Positions 1-12,185 of a stretch of DNA of 64,000 bases are shown in pieces. The notes beneath the pieces were generated by a model. It saw only the letters and a program-made list of their open reading frames with translations, was not told the origin of the DNA and did no database searches. How positions within the stretch are numbered: position 1 is the stretch's first letter; each line of letters starts with the position of its first letter. The stretch spans positions 12,660,394-12,724,393 of the forward strand of contig CM038470.1 of NCBI GenBank assembly GCA_021464415.1, given 5' to 3'. The stretch comes from Lonicera japonica. Its lineage: Eukaryota; Streptophyta; Magnoliopsida; Dipsacales; Caprifoliaceae. Position numbers and translations under genes: made by a program.

Positions 1-138
1 TACTTTGGGGATATTCCAATCTCCAAAATCTTGATTAATATTCTCATAAGAATGTTCTTCCTGATTAATTATATCTGGAACTGAGGATATTTCTGACCTC
101 GAGCTAACTGATGAACTAGATCTAAACAATCTACTCAT
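1..138 (-). pseudogene. Pararetrovirus-like polyprotein N-terminus, partial (runs off window edge)
   Basis: Reading leftward from an ATG at 138-136, 46 codons stay open to the edge of the window. The peptide begins MSRLFRSSSS, is Ser/Arg-rich, and then becomes acidic with a DWNIP motif near the edge. About 245 bases upstream on the same strand lies a sequence resembling the tRNA-Met primer site used by plant pararetroviruses and many LTR elements. A basic Ser-rich start after a leader with a primer site is the layout of endogenous caulimovirid polyproteins. Assignment to that family is inference, because the diagnostic movement, protease and RT domains would lie outside the window. An unrelated retroelement ORF is the main alternative. 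Confidence 0.35.
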
Positions 139-382
139 TTTATTAATTTTTCTTCTAATTACTAACCCCTAAACTTAAGTGGACCATCATTGCACTTATC
201 CTAATAAACCTTTTAGCACTCTTCTGCTCCCACTTGGAGACTTACACTGGCTATGTAGTTATGTTTTAAGATGGCAAATAGATACACTAACGAAGAAGAG
301 TTAAATAATCAGAATAGAAATTAATAATCAAAGAAAGATTGATTAGAAGCAAAGTTAACCAATAGCTGGAAAATCAGAATTA

Positions 383-396
383 CCCTTTGATACCAA
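383..396 (-). promoter_or_regulatory. Candidate primer binding site (TTGGTATCAAAG)
   Basis: The minus strand reads TTGGTATCAAAGGG, which shares TGGTATCA with the initiator-tRNA-Met primer site. It precedes the minus-strand ORF starting at 138, so the two may belong to one reverse-transcribing element. The match is short and diverges after eight bases. Confidence 0.35.
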
Positions 397-500
397 TGAG
401 AGCGTAACAGAAGAATAAGAGTAGTATAAGCAATAAGAGTAGCGCGGAATAGTAAATGATTAGTATAAACAATTTTCTGATGTGAGAGATCCTCAATTAG

Positions 501-3500
501 AGGCAGTCACAGAGCATACTTAAAATAAATAAAATTCAAACTAATTTTAATAATAATAATAAATTGTCGAAAGCCACAGTGTTCTCTTGCTATCACTGTG
601 GAAACCCTGGTCACTCCAGGTTCATGGATTTATTTTATAATTACCATGATTATATGGAAGCATGGATGAAGATCCTATGCTATCAAAATGAAACCTTTAA
701 TCACTCCTGGTTCATACAATTTGACCAGCACTTTAAGCCTTCTTTCCCTAATTGGTTTGTCCGATGGTGGGACCAGTTTGGACCTCACTCCACAGTGTTC
801 TCTTGCTATCACTGTGGAAAGCCTGGTCATATGGCAAGAAATTGTCAAAACAAACGCCGAATTCCTCAGGCGAATGTTACTGAAGACGAGCCCTTAGTGG
901 CTATGATAATATAAATTAATCTGGTATCGGGTTCTGAAGGCTGGTGGGTAGATACTGGCACCTCTCGTCATGTCTGCCATGATCGTGCTCTATTTAAGAC
1001 CTATTCTGATGCCGTTGATAAGAAAGTGTTGTTGGGTGATTCTCACACCATTAATGTTGCTGGGACGGGTAATGTCGAGTTGAAATTCACTTCTGGAAAG
1101 ACTGTCATCCTTAAGGATGTTCTGCATACTCCAGAAATTAAGAAGAATCTTATTTCGGGTTATAACCTTAATAAAGCTGGATTTGTTCAAACTATTGAGG
1201 CAGATTTGTTTACTCTTACTAAGAATGGTGTATTTGTGGGGAAGGGTTATGCTTGTGATGGGATGTTTAAGTTGAATGTTGATGCTAATAAAGTTGTTTC
1301 TAATTCTGCTTATATGATTTGTTCATTTAATGTGTGGCATGCTAGACTCTGTCATGTTAATAAGCGCCTTATTAAGAACATGAGTAAACTGGATATTATT
1401 TCCCTCTTATCATTAAATGATTTCGAAAAATGTGAATTCTGTAGCCAAGCAAAGATTACTAAAACACCTCACAAATATGTTTTAAGAGAAACTGAACCTT
1501 TTGAATTAATTCATTCGGATATTTGTGAATTTGATGGTGTTTTAACGAGAAATGGAAAAAGGTATTTTATTACTTTTATTGATGATAATTCGGATTTTTC
1601 CTATATTTACCTTATGAAAAATAAAAGTGAAGCAATAGATATGTTTAAAATATTTTCTACAGAAATTGAAAATCAGTTTAATAAGAAAAAAAAAAGATTT
1701 CGGAGTGACAGAGGAACCGAATATGATTCAACTGATTTTAAAAATCTCTATACTTCACTTAGTATTATTCATGAGACGACTGCTCCATATTCACCTGAAA
1801 TGAATGGAAAAGCCGAAAGGAAAAATAGAACTTTTGTCGAATTAATTGTTGCTACGTTACTAAACTCAGGGGCTGCCTCACATTGGTGGGGAGAGATTTT
1901 ATTAACCGTTTGTCACATTCTTAATAGGGTGCCTAAGATTAAATCTAATTTATCCCCCTATGAGATTTTAAATAATAAAAGGCCTAATATTTCTTATTTA
2001 CGTGTTTGGGGGTGCCTTTCTTTCGTTCGTATTCCTGATCCTAAAAGATCTAAGCTTGCTAGTAAAGCTTATGAATGTGTTTTTATCGGATATGCAATTA
2101 ATAGTAAGGCCTATAGATTTTATGATTTGAAAAATCATGTTATTATTGAATCTATTGATGTAAACTTTTTTGAAGATAAATTCCCTTTTAAGTTGAAGAA
2201 TAGTGGGGGTAGCTCACTACCTTCTAGCTCTACTTTACCTGCTAGTACTGTGCACCATGATACATCAATTTAACCTAGAAAAAGTAAAAGAGTTAGAACC
2301 ACTAAAGACTTTGGGCCTGATTTTTATACATACACTTTAGAAGATGATCCATCCACTATTCAAGAAGCGTTATTTTCTTTAGATGCTGACCTTTGGCAAG
2401 AAGCCATTAACGATGAAATGGATTCCTTAGAATCAAATAGAACGTGGCATCTAGTAGACCTTCCTCCTGATTGTAAAACCATAGGTTGTAAGTGGATACT
2501 TAAAAAGAAATTAAAACCTGATGGCACTGTTGACAAATACAAATCACGTTTAGTTGTCAAGGGTTATAGACAACGTGAAAATGTTGATTTCTTTTATACT
2601 TATTCTCCCGTTACTAGAATAACATCTATACGTGTTTTGATTGCCATGGCTTCCTTGCATGATCTTGTTGTGTATTAAATGGATGTTAAAACCGCTTTCC
2701 TTAATGGAGAATTAGAAGAAGAAATTTACATGGAACAACCTGAAAGATTCATTATTACAGGCCAATAACATAAAGTATGCAAATTAAATAAATCCCTTTA
2801 TGGTTTGAAACAGGCTCCTAAGCAATGGCATGAGAAATTTGATGAATTGATTATTGCAAATGGATTTAGAATTAATGAAAGTGATAAATGCATTTATTAT
2901 AAGACTGAGAATAATGCTTGCACTATTATATGTTTATATATTGATGACTTGCTTATTTTTGGTTCTAATATCCATGTAGTTAATAATGTGAAATCCATGC
3001 TATGTGAAAATTTTGATATGAAGGATTTGAGAGAAGCCAATGTAATTTTAGGGATTAAAATTACTAGGACGGAAAATGGACTTTCTTTGGATCAATCTCA
3101 CTACATTGAGAAGATTCTAAAGAAATATAAATACTCAGATTGTAAACCAGCATGTACTCCATATGATCCTAGTGTGAAGTTGTTCAAGAACACTGGAGAC
3201 AGTGTTAGACAAACTGAGTATGCGAGCATCATTGGTAGCCTTCGATACGCTACTGATTGCACTAGTCCCGATATTGCTTATGCAGTGGGGGTACTATGTA
3301 GGTTTACTAGCAGTCCTAGTATGGAGCATTGGCATGCAGTTGAGAGGGTCATGCGTTATCTAAAAAGAACCATGGACCTAAAGTTACACTATCAAAAGTT
3401 TCCTGCTGTCCTAGAAGGATATATTGATGCTGACTGGAATACCTTGTCAGAAGATTCCAAGACCACAAGTGGATATATTTTCAGCATTGCTGGAGGTGCA

Positions 3501-3890
3501 GTTTCTTGGAAATATAAGAAACAGACCATTTTAGCCCAGTCTACGATGGAGTCTGAGATGATAGTACTAGCTGCTGCTAGTGAAGAAGCAAGCTGGCTGA
3601 GAAACTTTCTTGCATATACCCCTCTATGGGAGAGACCGATCCCAGCTGTCCTTATCCACTGCGATAGTACCGCGACTATTGCAAAAGTTCAGAACCGTTA
3701 CTATAACGGTAAGAAACGACAAATTCGTCGTAAACACAGCACGGTTAGAGAGTTACTTTCCAAAGGTGCTGTAAGAGTGGATTATGTGCGGTCTGAGAAA
3801 AATTTGGCTGATCCTTTGACGAAAGGACTAACGAGAGAGAAGGTGCTTAACACCTCGAAAGGGATGGGGTTAACGCCCAACGAGATTTGA
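501..3890 (+). pseudogene. copia gag(partial)-pol, one frame broken by four TAA stops
   Basis: All coding segments share one reading frame from about 501 to the TGA at 3888-3890. It is interrupted only by TAA at 912-914, 2271-2273, 2676-2678 and 2766-2768, and I see no frameshift. Domains in order: a CCHC knuckle (CYHCGKPGHMARNC, near 805-850); a protease active-site DTG near 950; an integrase HHCC finger near 1340-1450 and catalytic core Asp-Asp-Glu with 35 residues between the last two (Asp near 1520, Asp near 1708, Glu near 1815); RT with VKTAFLNGEL near 2685 and the YIDDLL catalytic box near 2938; and RNase H with DADW near 3430. All pol domains remain easy to read, so decay looks recent or limited to point changes. 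Confidence 0.92.
574..829 (+). other. Duplicated zinc-knuckle segment flanking a pararetrovirus-like insert in copia gag
   Basis: A 40-bp stretch at 574-613 recurs at 790-829 with one mismatch. The 216-bp offset keeps the frame. The first knuckle copy is truncated (CYHCGNPGH, lacking the last Cys) and the second is complete. Between them sits a Trp/Phe-rich peptide containing HSWFIQFDQHF and FPNWFVRWWDQFG. I associate this pattern with polyproteins of endogenous plant caulimovirids, not with copia gag. The heptamer TCACTCC occurs near both junctions and once inside, which suggests template switching at short homology. The family assignment is from memory of the motif pattern and needs a search. 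Confidence 0.5.
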
Positions 3891-4400
3891 GTCACTGTAA
3901 TGGTAACCCAACCTATGGACTGGAGATACCAAGAAATAGGTTCAAAGGGTAAACAACAAGTTACAAGTGATAGTTTAGAAATCATGTAGTATTATCTCAT
4001 CCCTATAGAGCATGATATCTTGAAGCGGCGATAAGGTTGAGCATTTGCTCTTAATAAGTTCTATAGCTCTATGTGGAGTGGGGTACCGATGCTACAAGAG
4101 TACTCTTGATAGACTCACCTATGTGAATGTGGAAGAGAGGTCGCTTCCTATGGAATTTTGGACAAATTCTCTAGAGCATTCACTAACCGGGATATAAGCA
4201 CATGGCCATAACGTGCTGGCTTTTGGACTACACTCTTGGGGGTAGTGTGTGTTGTGATTGTCAGAGATAGAGTTCAAAACTACGAGTTACTCTAGTATAG
4301 TTTGAAACACAAACACTACGTAAAGGTTCAAATTAAAAAATACCTTTACTTATGCACTGTCCTATGGGATATGCTCGATGAAAAAGTTTTTCCTAAAATA

Positions 4401-4411
4401 CAAGTGGGGGA
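4401..4411 (+). other. Polypurine tract of the copia element
   Basis: The run AAGTGGGGGA lies directly before the TGTTGGA start of the 3' LTR. This is where plus-strand DNA synthesis is primed in LTR elements. Confidence 0.75.
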
Positions 4412-4412
4412 T

Positions 4413-5208
4413 TGTTGGAGTTTATGTGTATTTAAAGAAAAATAAAATCAAGACAATGTGATTTAATGAAATGTGATGTTATCCCAAGTCCCACATAAGA
4501 GAGATATAAAACCTTTCATGGGTTTTTATATGGAAGAATTTGCTTAAGGGCTTGAGCCCTTTGGGCATTATACTTTTGTGCTATTGGGTGAGGACTTGGA
4601 TGAATGTGGTTCTCCACGTGCATCGATCGACCGACCCGGTCCGGGCTCGGGCTTTGGGCTTGTCTTGCGTAGTGTATTATCTTTTTATACAAAATACATT
4701 TAAAGAATTTTATTTATTAAATAAAAATTAAAGGGGGACAAGGCTCCCTCAGTTTCCTCCGCGATTTCCTCCAACACGCTCCATTATTCCCTCCGTGTTT
4801 TCTTGCGGATTTTCCGGAAAGCTGTTTTTTGGTCTCCACACTTTCTCCTTTAAACGGATCAAAATAGCTTTCAAAAATACATTATCACAGAACCAAAAAA
4901 CCGACAAAAAGATTAACCTAAAAAGGATTTTCCGGCAGAAAAATTTTTAGCCTCCGGTAGTAGAAAATTTTCCGATCCCGAGCAATTAAAAGAGTGTTAT
5001 TGTCGAGCGATCGAAAACATGCATATCGATCGTATAGAGAGTTTCTGGGCTGTTTCATCCTGGGGACGGCGTGGCATATTCAGAACTGCTAGCACAATTC
5101 CGGGCAGAGCCGTGAAACGTCTTAAAGAGAGCGACTTAGTCCGCGACTCAACCCAGTGTACTCTCTACCTTATCTATTCTTGATTATGCAGTTCATATTT
5201 TTCCAACA
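4413..5208 (+). repeat. 3' LTR of the copia element
   Basis: The LTR is 796 bp and is bounded by a perfect 7-bp inverted repeat, TGTTGGA at 4413 and TCCAACA at 5202-5208. A TATA-like GATATAAAA near 4500-4510 could be its promoter. The 5-bp target duplication cannot be checked because the left LTR is absent. The right flank begins ATCTC. Confidence 0.9.
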
Positions 5209-6101
5209 ATCTCTGACCCATGGCGAATGAACTCTGAGGAATGGTCGGCTGAGTGACTGTTTGATATGATTCTTGATGTTTCTATTTTGTTTAGGATCTT
5301 TGTAGGTGAGGGATCGAGATTATTTCTGTAGTGTGTATAGGCCCTGCTTTGAGTCTCGAACTTGAAATTTGATTAAAATGGAGATTGCAGAGCGAGAGTT
5401 TTTGGTAAGCGCCAGCAGAGAATTCATAGAAATCTGGTATTGTAAGTATGTCCATTAACTTCAACCAACTGAAAAAGAACAACAAAATAGAGGTAGAAGA
5501 ATAAAAAATATAGGTAGAGGAATGTGGAATTAACTATACGAAGACAAAGAGTAGGTGTAATACATTCATTGATTCGTTGGATACATTGTATACACAGAGA
5601 TTTTTGATTATTTATTGATCGAGTTGAATTTGAGTTCCAATTTAAAGGAGGATTGTGATCATTTTAATATTATATACTAGATGGAAGATAAATAGAAAGT
5701 ATGGGTGGAATTTGGATTCCAACTCGGGCAAGAATTTAATAGTACGTTCTGGCATCGCCATAGAAAGACGGGTTGGCCCGATCCATGTAAGACCCTCCCA
5801 AGTACAGCCCGCATATAGTTCATCATCAGCTCACCACAAATCTGTTTTCATTTATACATTGATTGTGTTTGAGAAAAATAAAGTGTGAATTGCAGACGAT
5901 CGGGAAAAAAAAAGACTGAAACTTAAAATTTAGATTAAGGTGGTATATATTTTCTGTTACCATAATTAAGAGTACAAAATAGTGTGGTCAAGAATGAAAT
6001 TGATAATTATTATGAAATTTAGTACATTGATATGTCTTAAAGAAAAAATAAAAATTGGACTTATACTTTTGGGCTTCTTAACTAAAAATATTGGACTCTT
6101 A
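5209..6101. other. Intergenic, no recognised gene
   Basis: Unique-looking sequence right of the LTR, moderately GC-balanced near 5209-5560 and then AT-rich. Short open frames here (5291-5485 minus, 5655-5888 plus) have no recognisable domain and end without splice context. I assign nothing. Confidence 0.6.
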
Positions 6102-6400
6102 GGCTCCGATTGATAATAAGATGAAAAATAGTAAGAAAAACAAGTATTTTTTTGAGAAGTTAAAAAATAAATTGAGGAATGTAATGAGATTTACTCTTAC
6201 TATCTTGGAAAAAATTTCTTTGGATGGTAATGAAGAAATTTTTTCCAACAAACATAAAAGGAGGATGACGGACATATACTCATTTTAAAAATGAGTATGA
6301 GATAGAGAATATTTCATCACCTTTTTTAACTTATTTTTCATATTTTTACTTAAATTAGTTATTTTGTTTATTATTTTTTATGTTTTTATTAAACAAAGCC
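6102..6400. mobile_element. Tourist-like (PIF/Harbinger) MITE
   Basis: The stretch begins GGCTCCGATTGATAA and ends in AAACAAAGCC, an imperfect terminal inverted repeat of the GGC...TTTG Tourist type. It is flanked by TTA on both sides (6099-6101 and 6401-6403), the trinucleotide duplication made by PIF/Harbinger transposases. It is 299 bp, AT-rich and non-coding. Confidence 0.6.
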
Positions 6401-8716
6401 TTAATTTAAAAATGAGGTAGTACTGACTTGGACCTTGGCTCAATTCCGGCCTAACGTTTCTATCAAAGTTGAAGGCCAATAAGAAGCCCATTCATTGGGT
6501 TGGGATTTCATATATATAGGACATAGCAAGTACGGAAGAATCAGGGCAATTGTGCTCTTTTAATTTTTAGTTACAGAATTACAAAATAGATCTACATTAA
6601 CTATTTTTTCTTGCTTTAATTTGGGAAAATAAGTACTATTAGTACTCATGTTTAAAGTTTTATATGTTTTATTATTGACTAGGTATTACTCGTGGTATTC
6701 GATATTTGTGAGACAAATAAAATATTGACATTTAATGTTTGAAAAAAAAACCTCATGCTTGAGTAATTTCCCAAAATATATATTTGCAAAACTGCAATGC
6801 ATGAATGAAAAATCATACTGCAAAAGATGATTTTTTTATACTCATCTAAATTTGAAACCGGATGAATTTAGTCAAATTGTGAGTTATCTAATTTATTTAT
6901 TTATTGGTGACGGAGATATCTCATTTATGTGTGTGTATTTTACACATAAGTTAGTCACTTGTTCGCTTTGTTATTCAATTATTCCCTTTCAAATATTTAT
7001 AACATTTTCAAATCATCAATGATGTACAAATTCATAAAATACATTTTTAAATGTAAATTTTAATTTAAATTCTTTTATATGTACAGTTTTGTGTTCACAA
7101 TAAAACTTATTTTATAGATATAAATGAGTAGGTTTCAAAAATATTAAAATTTTAATTTGTGACCCTTAATTTTATTTTATTTTAAAGATTGATAAGAGAG
7201 AAAGTGGTTCAATTTTTGTGAGTGGGAATGATATTAATTTGATATTTCAATGTTGGAGAAAAGACATTTAAAAGCAGATTAGTATACCAATTAGATGCAC
7301 GTGTGCCTTTAAATTAAAGAGTGTTTTTTTTTAAAAAAAAAAAACCAAACAAATAGTTGGTCAAAGCTATATTTTATAATATAGATGGTGCTTGACGTGT
7401 TATTTTCACGAGATTGATTTTTATTGTGTAACTTGATTTAGTCTTATCTTCTTATTTTGAATTTAATTCAAAAATTATTTGTTATTAGTTTTATTTTTCA
7501 TAAACAAAAAAAATCATTTAATTCAATACTTTGTAATATATGTCAATCAAATACATCTATACTCCGATTCGGATTAGTAGTTGAATCAAAGTTTTTATAT
7601 TCCAACTTATCAATCAAACTTTTGTATTGAGTTGGGTATTCTAACTTCTCACCTTAAAAAATAAAAACTAAACAATTTGTTCCGTTATAGTTTTGTATAG
7701 CCGCTTTTATTCAAACACCGTATGATTATGATCCAGATGCATCATATATAGGGGGCATGCATTTTTTTGTTATATCTGACGTTTACAATAATTCTCCACT
7801 TTTGAATTTTTGACTAAGAGCAATAAGCCAATAATATATCTTACGTACTTTGACCAGTGTAATCAAGATTTTAATTTAATGAAAGCTTGATTATCATTAA
7901 ATGTTAATAAATAAATAACAATAACACGACATATATATATATATATATATATACACTAGCATATAGATACACTCTATGTATATACAATAAAATACTTAGT
8001 AATTTGATAGATGCATTTGGTTTGCTTGCTTTTTTTAACATAAATAAACTCAATTTTAACATTTATGTAACATTAAAAAATAATTTTTTAAATACTCTTA
8101 GTAACTAATTACTCGCCGCCAGCAAACGTATTTCAATTATATATGATTGTGCTAGTTGACTGTGAATTCCACTAGTACATGCATGGTGTTGATCTCTTTT
8201 ATTTGATGAATCTTAAATTTCATGAACAATGTACCTGTGATTGGTTGGCAGTATTTGTCTAGCTAGCTAGTTTGTATTTGCGTGTGTGAATCATTACTAT
8301 TGCATTCATACGGGTAATCGATTATACTTGAGAAATTTTTTTATCTCTGATAAATGTTATATAATTTTAAAAATATCTTAAAAATGATAATTTAAATAAA
8401 TTTTAAACCATACATTTATATTTAAATTAATCTCGGAGATAGATCGAAATTGGTGCATGAGTGGTTAAAAGATATTTTCTGTTTTTTGACTTACGTTTAT
8501 AATTTTCGTTATAAAAAAATAATTACGTAGCATTACTAGTCGACAAAACTACTATTGATTGTTTGCAGCATGCGTACGTGTATCAATCTTTTAACTTGTT
8601 ACTGCTTTTGAGATTTTGGCAGAATATATTATGATATGCATATCTCTAGGTAGCTATATGCCTATTAGTTATTAGACAATACCAAGTGTTCCTTGGGGCT
8701 TGGTTGGTTTTTTTTT

Positions 8717-8747
<31 letters not shown>

Positions 8748-10031
8748 GGGGGGTTGAGGATAAGGACGAGAAAACTAAACGAGAGATCTCTTTCTTATTG
8801 ACAATTTTTTTTTATCACTTAAAATTATAAATCACGTGTTTTAATATTTTTTTGTAGTAGGCGAGACCTCTTTAATTTTTACAATCTAGAGTTGCGCTAT
8901 TTATTATTTACTTTAAGTATGGTCACGTGGAATCATATATCCATAAATCCATCCACGATAATATGTCTTACTATAAATCATTTTATGTATAAAGTTAAGT
9001 GCTCTATCCATCCCAACTTAATGAAAATGCTTGAGCTAATTTTTTTCCACTGTTAGGGTGCAACTTAATGAATACAATTTTCTCCATTTTTAGTGGTATT
9101 TCAATGCATAATTTCAATATTTTCGTGTAACTTGGCTTAGCCTGAGTAATAATGCATTAAGATTTAGCTTTGACGTTCGTGCTCGTAGGTGCGGACGCAC
9201 ACAAGTCAGTGATTTTCAATCCGTGATTTGCACCTCTACAAGCGTGAGAGAGTGACTTGTTTTTCTTAGAAGCTTACTAAACTTGTAATGGCAATCCCTT
9301 ATAAACCCATAATATTTTCCACAAAGTTTCAATTATTAACATTCTATTTTCCATTTCAAGTAGTTCACTTAAGTGATAATTTTTCATTCTTTTGAGCAAA
9401 TAATATACGATCTTATTGTATTCACGAAAAAAAATACAAATTCGTAATAACCTTTTGAAATTGAGTGTAAGGTTTTAATTAAAATTTTCTCCAAATGGTC
9501 AAAAATATTCATTTTTCCAACACCATTTTCCCGATTATTTTATTACTTTGTAATTAAATGCACGCTTGATTAATTTAAGGAGGAAGGTATAATAATCGTA
9601 CAACGCAACAACACAACAAATCCATTTTGCATATGGGTCCAGCTTTATCTATCTTTTTGTTCGCTAGAAAAGATCGGTTCTTTGTGTTTGGGCTAATGGA
9701 CACCCGCCAAAAAGGATGATTTTGATGGTGTAAGTAGACTAAGAGTGACTAAGCCTACCATTTTCCAATTCTTTATTATCTTATCTCTTACCACACTAGA
9801 AAAAGTTGGACAAGAGCAGAGTATTCATGTCACTTATGTCGTAATGCGGAACACCCCCACAAAACTTTATTTATTGTTTATTGAGTACGAAATATTATTT
9901 TTAAATAATTGTAACGGACATTTTTTATTGTTATTTTGTTTGTGTCTATGTAAATAAGTGGAAGCATGAATATTAAGGTTTCGAAGGTAGATCAACAATA
10001 GCTAAACATCGTATTTATATAATGATATCTA
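6401..10031. other. AT-rich intergenic region
   Basis: No gene seen. It holds a (TA)n run near 7931-7952 and the poly(T)/poly(G) junction at 8708-8753. The open frame at 9745-9957 has no recognisable domain. Short A and T runs are common. Confidence 0.6.
8708..8753 (+). repeat. Adjacent poly(T)19 and poly(G)27 tracts
   Basis: Nineteen T residues (8708-8726) are followed without interruption by 27 G residues (8727-8753). G-runs of this length are rare in AT-rich plant intergenic DNA. They can form quadruplexes and are prone to length error in sequencing. Confidence 0.9.
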
Positions 10032-10039
10032 GAAATAAC

Positions 10040-10727
10040 TAGTGGCGGAGCCAGCAAATTTTTTCAGGTAGGGCCAAAAAAAAAATTTCAAGAATTTTTT
10101 AAGCCAATATTAAATTAACCACAATAATCAAAAAATAAACATATTAATCTCAATATTAACTTATCAAATAACAATCTAATAAGCAAATCAACCTCAATAA
10201 CAAAAAATATTATCACTATTAAAAAATTTAATAAACAAATCAACATTAATAAATAATAACTAACAAAAAAATATATTAATAAACACCTAAAAGCAAATAT
10301 CAACATTAATATTAATATTTAACAATCTAAATAACAAATTAATATTAATAAATAATAATCAACAAGCAAATATATTAATTACATCATGAGGCCCCCTACT
10401 CTATAAAACACTTAAAATCTTAATATTAAAAATTTTAAAACAAAAAATATAAAATTGGTTATAAGATTATAACAATAGCCCCCTACTCTATAACCACTAA
10501 TTACGCGCCCTCGCTCCGAAGTTATAGAGCTTCTTGCACAAAGGTCCCCCAGCACTCACTCACTGTTTTCATTTTATTAATTACATCATGAGGCCCCAAA
10601 CTTTCTCTGCCATCTCGAATTAACCCCTGTACTCAATAAAAATTTCAAAATAGTCCAGGTGGGGCCATGGCCCCACCTCGCCTCGCCTCGCCTCGCCCCA
10701 CCTCGCCTCTGCATGGCTCCGCCCCTG
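10040..10727. mobile_element. Non-autonomous hAT element, 8-bp TSD GAAATAAC
   Basis: Left end TAGTGGCGGAGCCAGC and right end CATGGCTCCGCCCCTG form an imperfect inverted repeat around GGCGGAGCCA. The flanks carry a perfect 8-bp duplication GAAATAAC (10032-10039 and 10728-10735), diagnostic of hAT transposition. The 688-bp body is AT-rich with internal near-repeats, plus a tandem CCTCG pentamer run near 10676-10708. No transposase is encoded, so it would depend on an autonomous relative. Confidence 0.87.
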
Positions 10728-11774
10728 GAAATAACATAGTATGTTTGAGTGCTAAAAATACACTTATTCGAATTTAACAATCTTAAGTTAAAGTCTCACT
10801 AGCTATATGTGTAGCAATTTTCAAATTTGCTTGACAAGTGTTGCCTGTGGATTGAGATTTGTTGGTAAAAGTTTAAGATAAAGTTCGGCTAATTTTTTTA
10901 TCTAGTTGGCTAAAAATTATGAGATCTTTTGCGGAGAAGTATTATTTTGGGGTTGGGCTGAATTTGTATAGTAAAACAATGAGAAAGTATTTGTAGCCAA
11001 ATTATTTACCGTATATTCATAACAGAATAAAGTTTTTATAATATTACCAAAAATTCTATAATATTTTGAAAAAATATTAGCGGCATTCATTAAACCGAGA
11101 ATTATTAGTCGGTTAAATTTATTTTGATGGCGTCATAATTAAAAAGAATATGTACGTAGGTATACATTTTTATTAAATAACTACAATTATTTTGTATTTT
11201 GTATTTTTTTTTCCCTTCAATTTTGGTGGAATCAGCTGATCCAGTACAAATTAGTAAATAGTTTCTTGTTTTAATTTTTCTATTGAGTATTAGACATTTT
11301 TATTGTATCAGGATTTGTCTTTCAGGTTTTTTTTTGTCTACTTATGCGATGTCTAGACCAGTTTACACTTGAACTAATTTTCACTCGCAGTTTATAATTG
11401 ACGCTAGTCAAATATTATTTTAATGACTTCAAAAATCGACTTAGAAAGCAAGCACAATCAATCTCAAAACTATCCCAATAATAAACTTATACTGATTATG
11501 ATCCTCACAATCGCTCTCTAGCATGACTTTCTCATTTAAGTACTACTGCAGACCTGGTAGTCATTCAACCACTCAATTTCTCACAGTTCACACTCCTCGT
11601 CAGACAAATGCTAGAACCCTGCATTTGTGCAACACGAGAATTTTTCTTTTTCTTTTCTTTCATAAAAAAAATTAGTATACAAAATACATTAATCTGTTAA
11701 GAACTGATGAGAACATCACATAATAAGTAGTTGAATCACTTAATTTTGAACGAATACATATATATAGATATATA
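10728..11774. other. Intergenic, includes one dispersed-repeat copy
   Basis: AT-rich and without a gene. The only recognisable content is the dispersed repeat at about 11325-11640, listed separately. Confidence 0.55.
11325..11640 (+). repeat. Dispersed repeat family, copy 1
   Basis: After a T-run, the segment reads through ACTAATTTTCACTCGCAG and then AAATATTATTTTAATGACTTC. Clearly related sequence follows T-runs at 42280-42450 and 43965-44150. The common core includes ACTAATTTTCACT, TATTATTTTAA and a GACTTxGAAA segment. I do not recognise the family. A SINE or 3' LINE fragment is possible. Confidence 0.55.
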
Positions 11775-12185
11775 TGGGCGTGGTTTCAATTATTACATTA
11801 TCTTTCTACCCATGGATGATTACTATAATATTAACTATTGTAAGTTGGCTAACATAATTAATGCACATTGAAGAAATACAAAATATTAAATGAAAAGTTA
11901 AGTGAGTAACTTGTTATTACCCGATGACATGATATTTTTTTTTATTTAATTTTAAAGAATCATAAATTAGATATTTATTCAATGATTTTATAATTCAAAT
12001 ACATGATATCTTTATTCCTTACCCTGATAAAATGAGTGATTTTATTTCTATCAATGATATCCTACAGTTAATCTACATTGTTAAGTTAATTAATATTGCA
12101 TGTTAAATTAATTCGTGAGTGAGAATAAACTGACAAAAAAATATTATTGATTTAATTTTTTAAATATTATTTTATTAATGATTTA

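Larger units (their letters stand above)
501..5208 (+). mobile_element. Ty1/copia retrotransposon, 5'-truncated, with 3' LTR
   Basis: The order of parts is gag zinc knuckle, protease, integrase, reverse transcriptase, RNase H, a roughly 500-base 3' untranslated stretch, a polypurine tract and a 3' LTR. Integrase before RT defines the Ty1/copia superfamily. No 5' LTR, primer site or bulk gag is visible upstream. The left end is instead replaced by DNA carrying pararetrovirus-like sequence on the other strand, so the element was truncated by recombination or by a later insertion. It is non-functional as it stands because of in-frame stops and the missing LTR. Confidence 0.9.
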
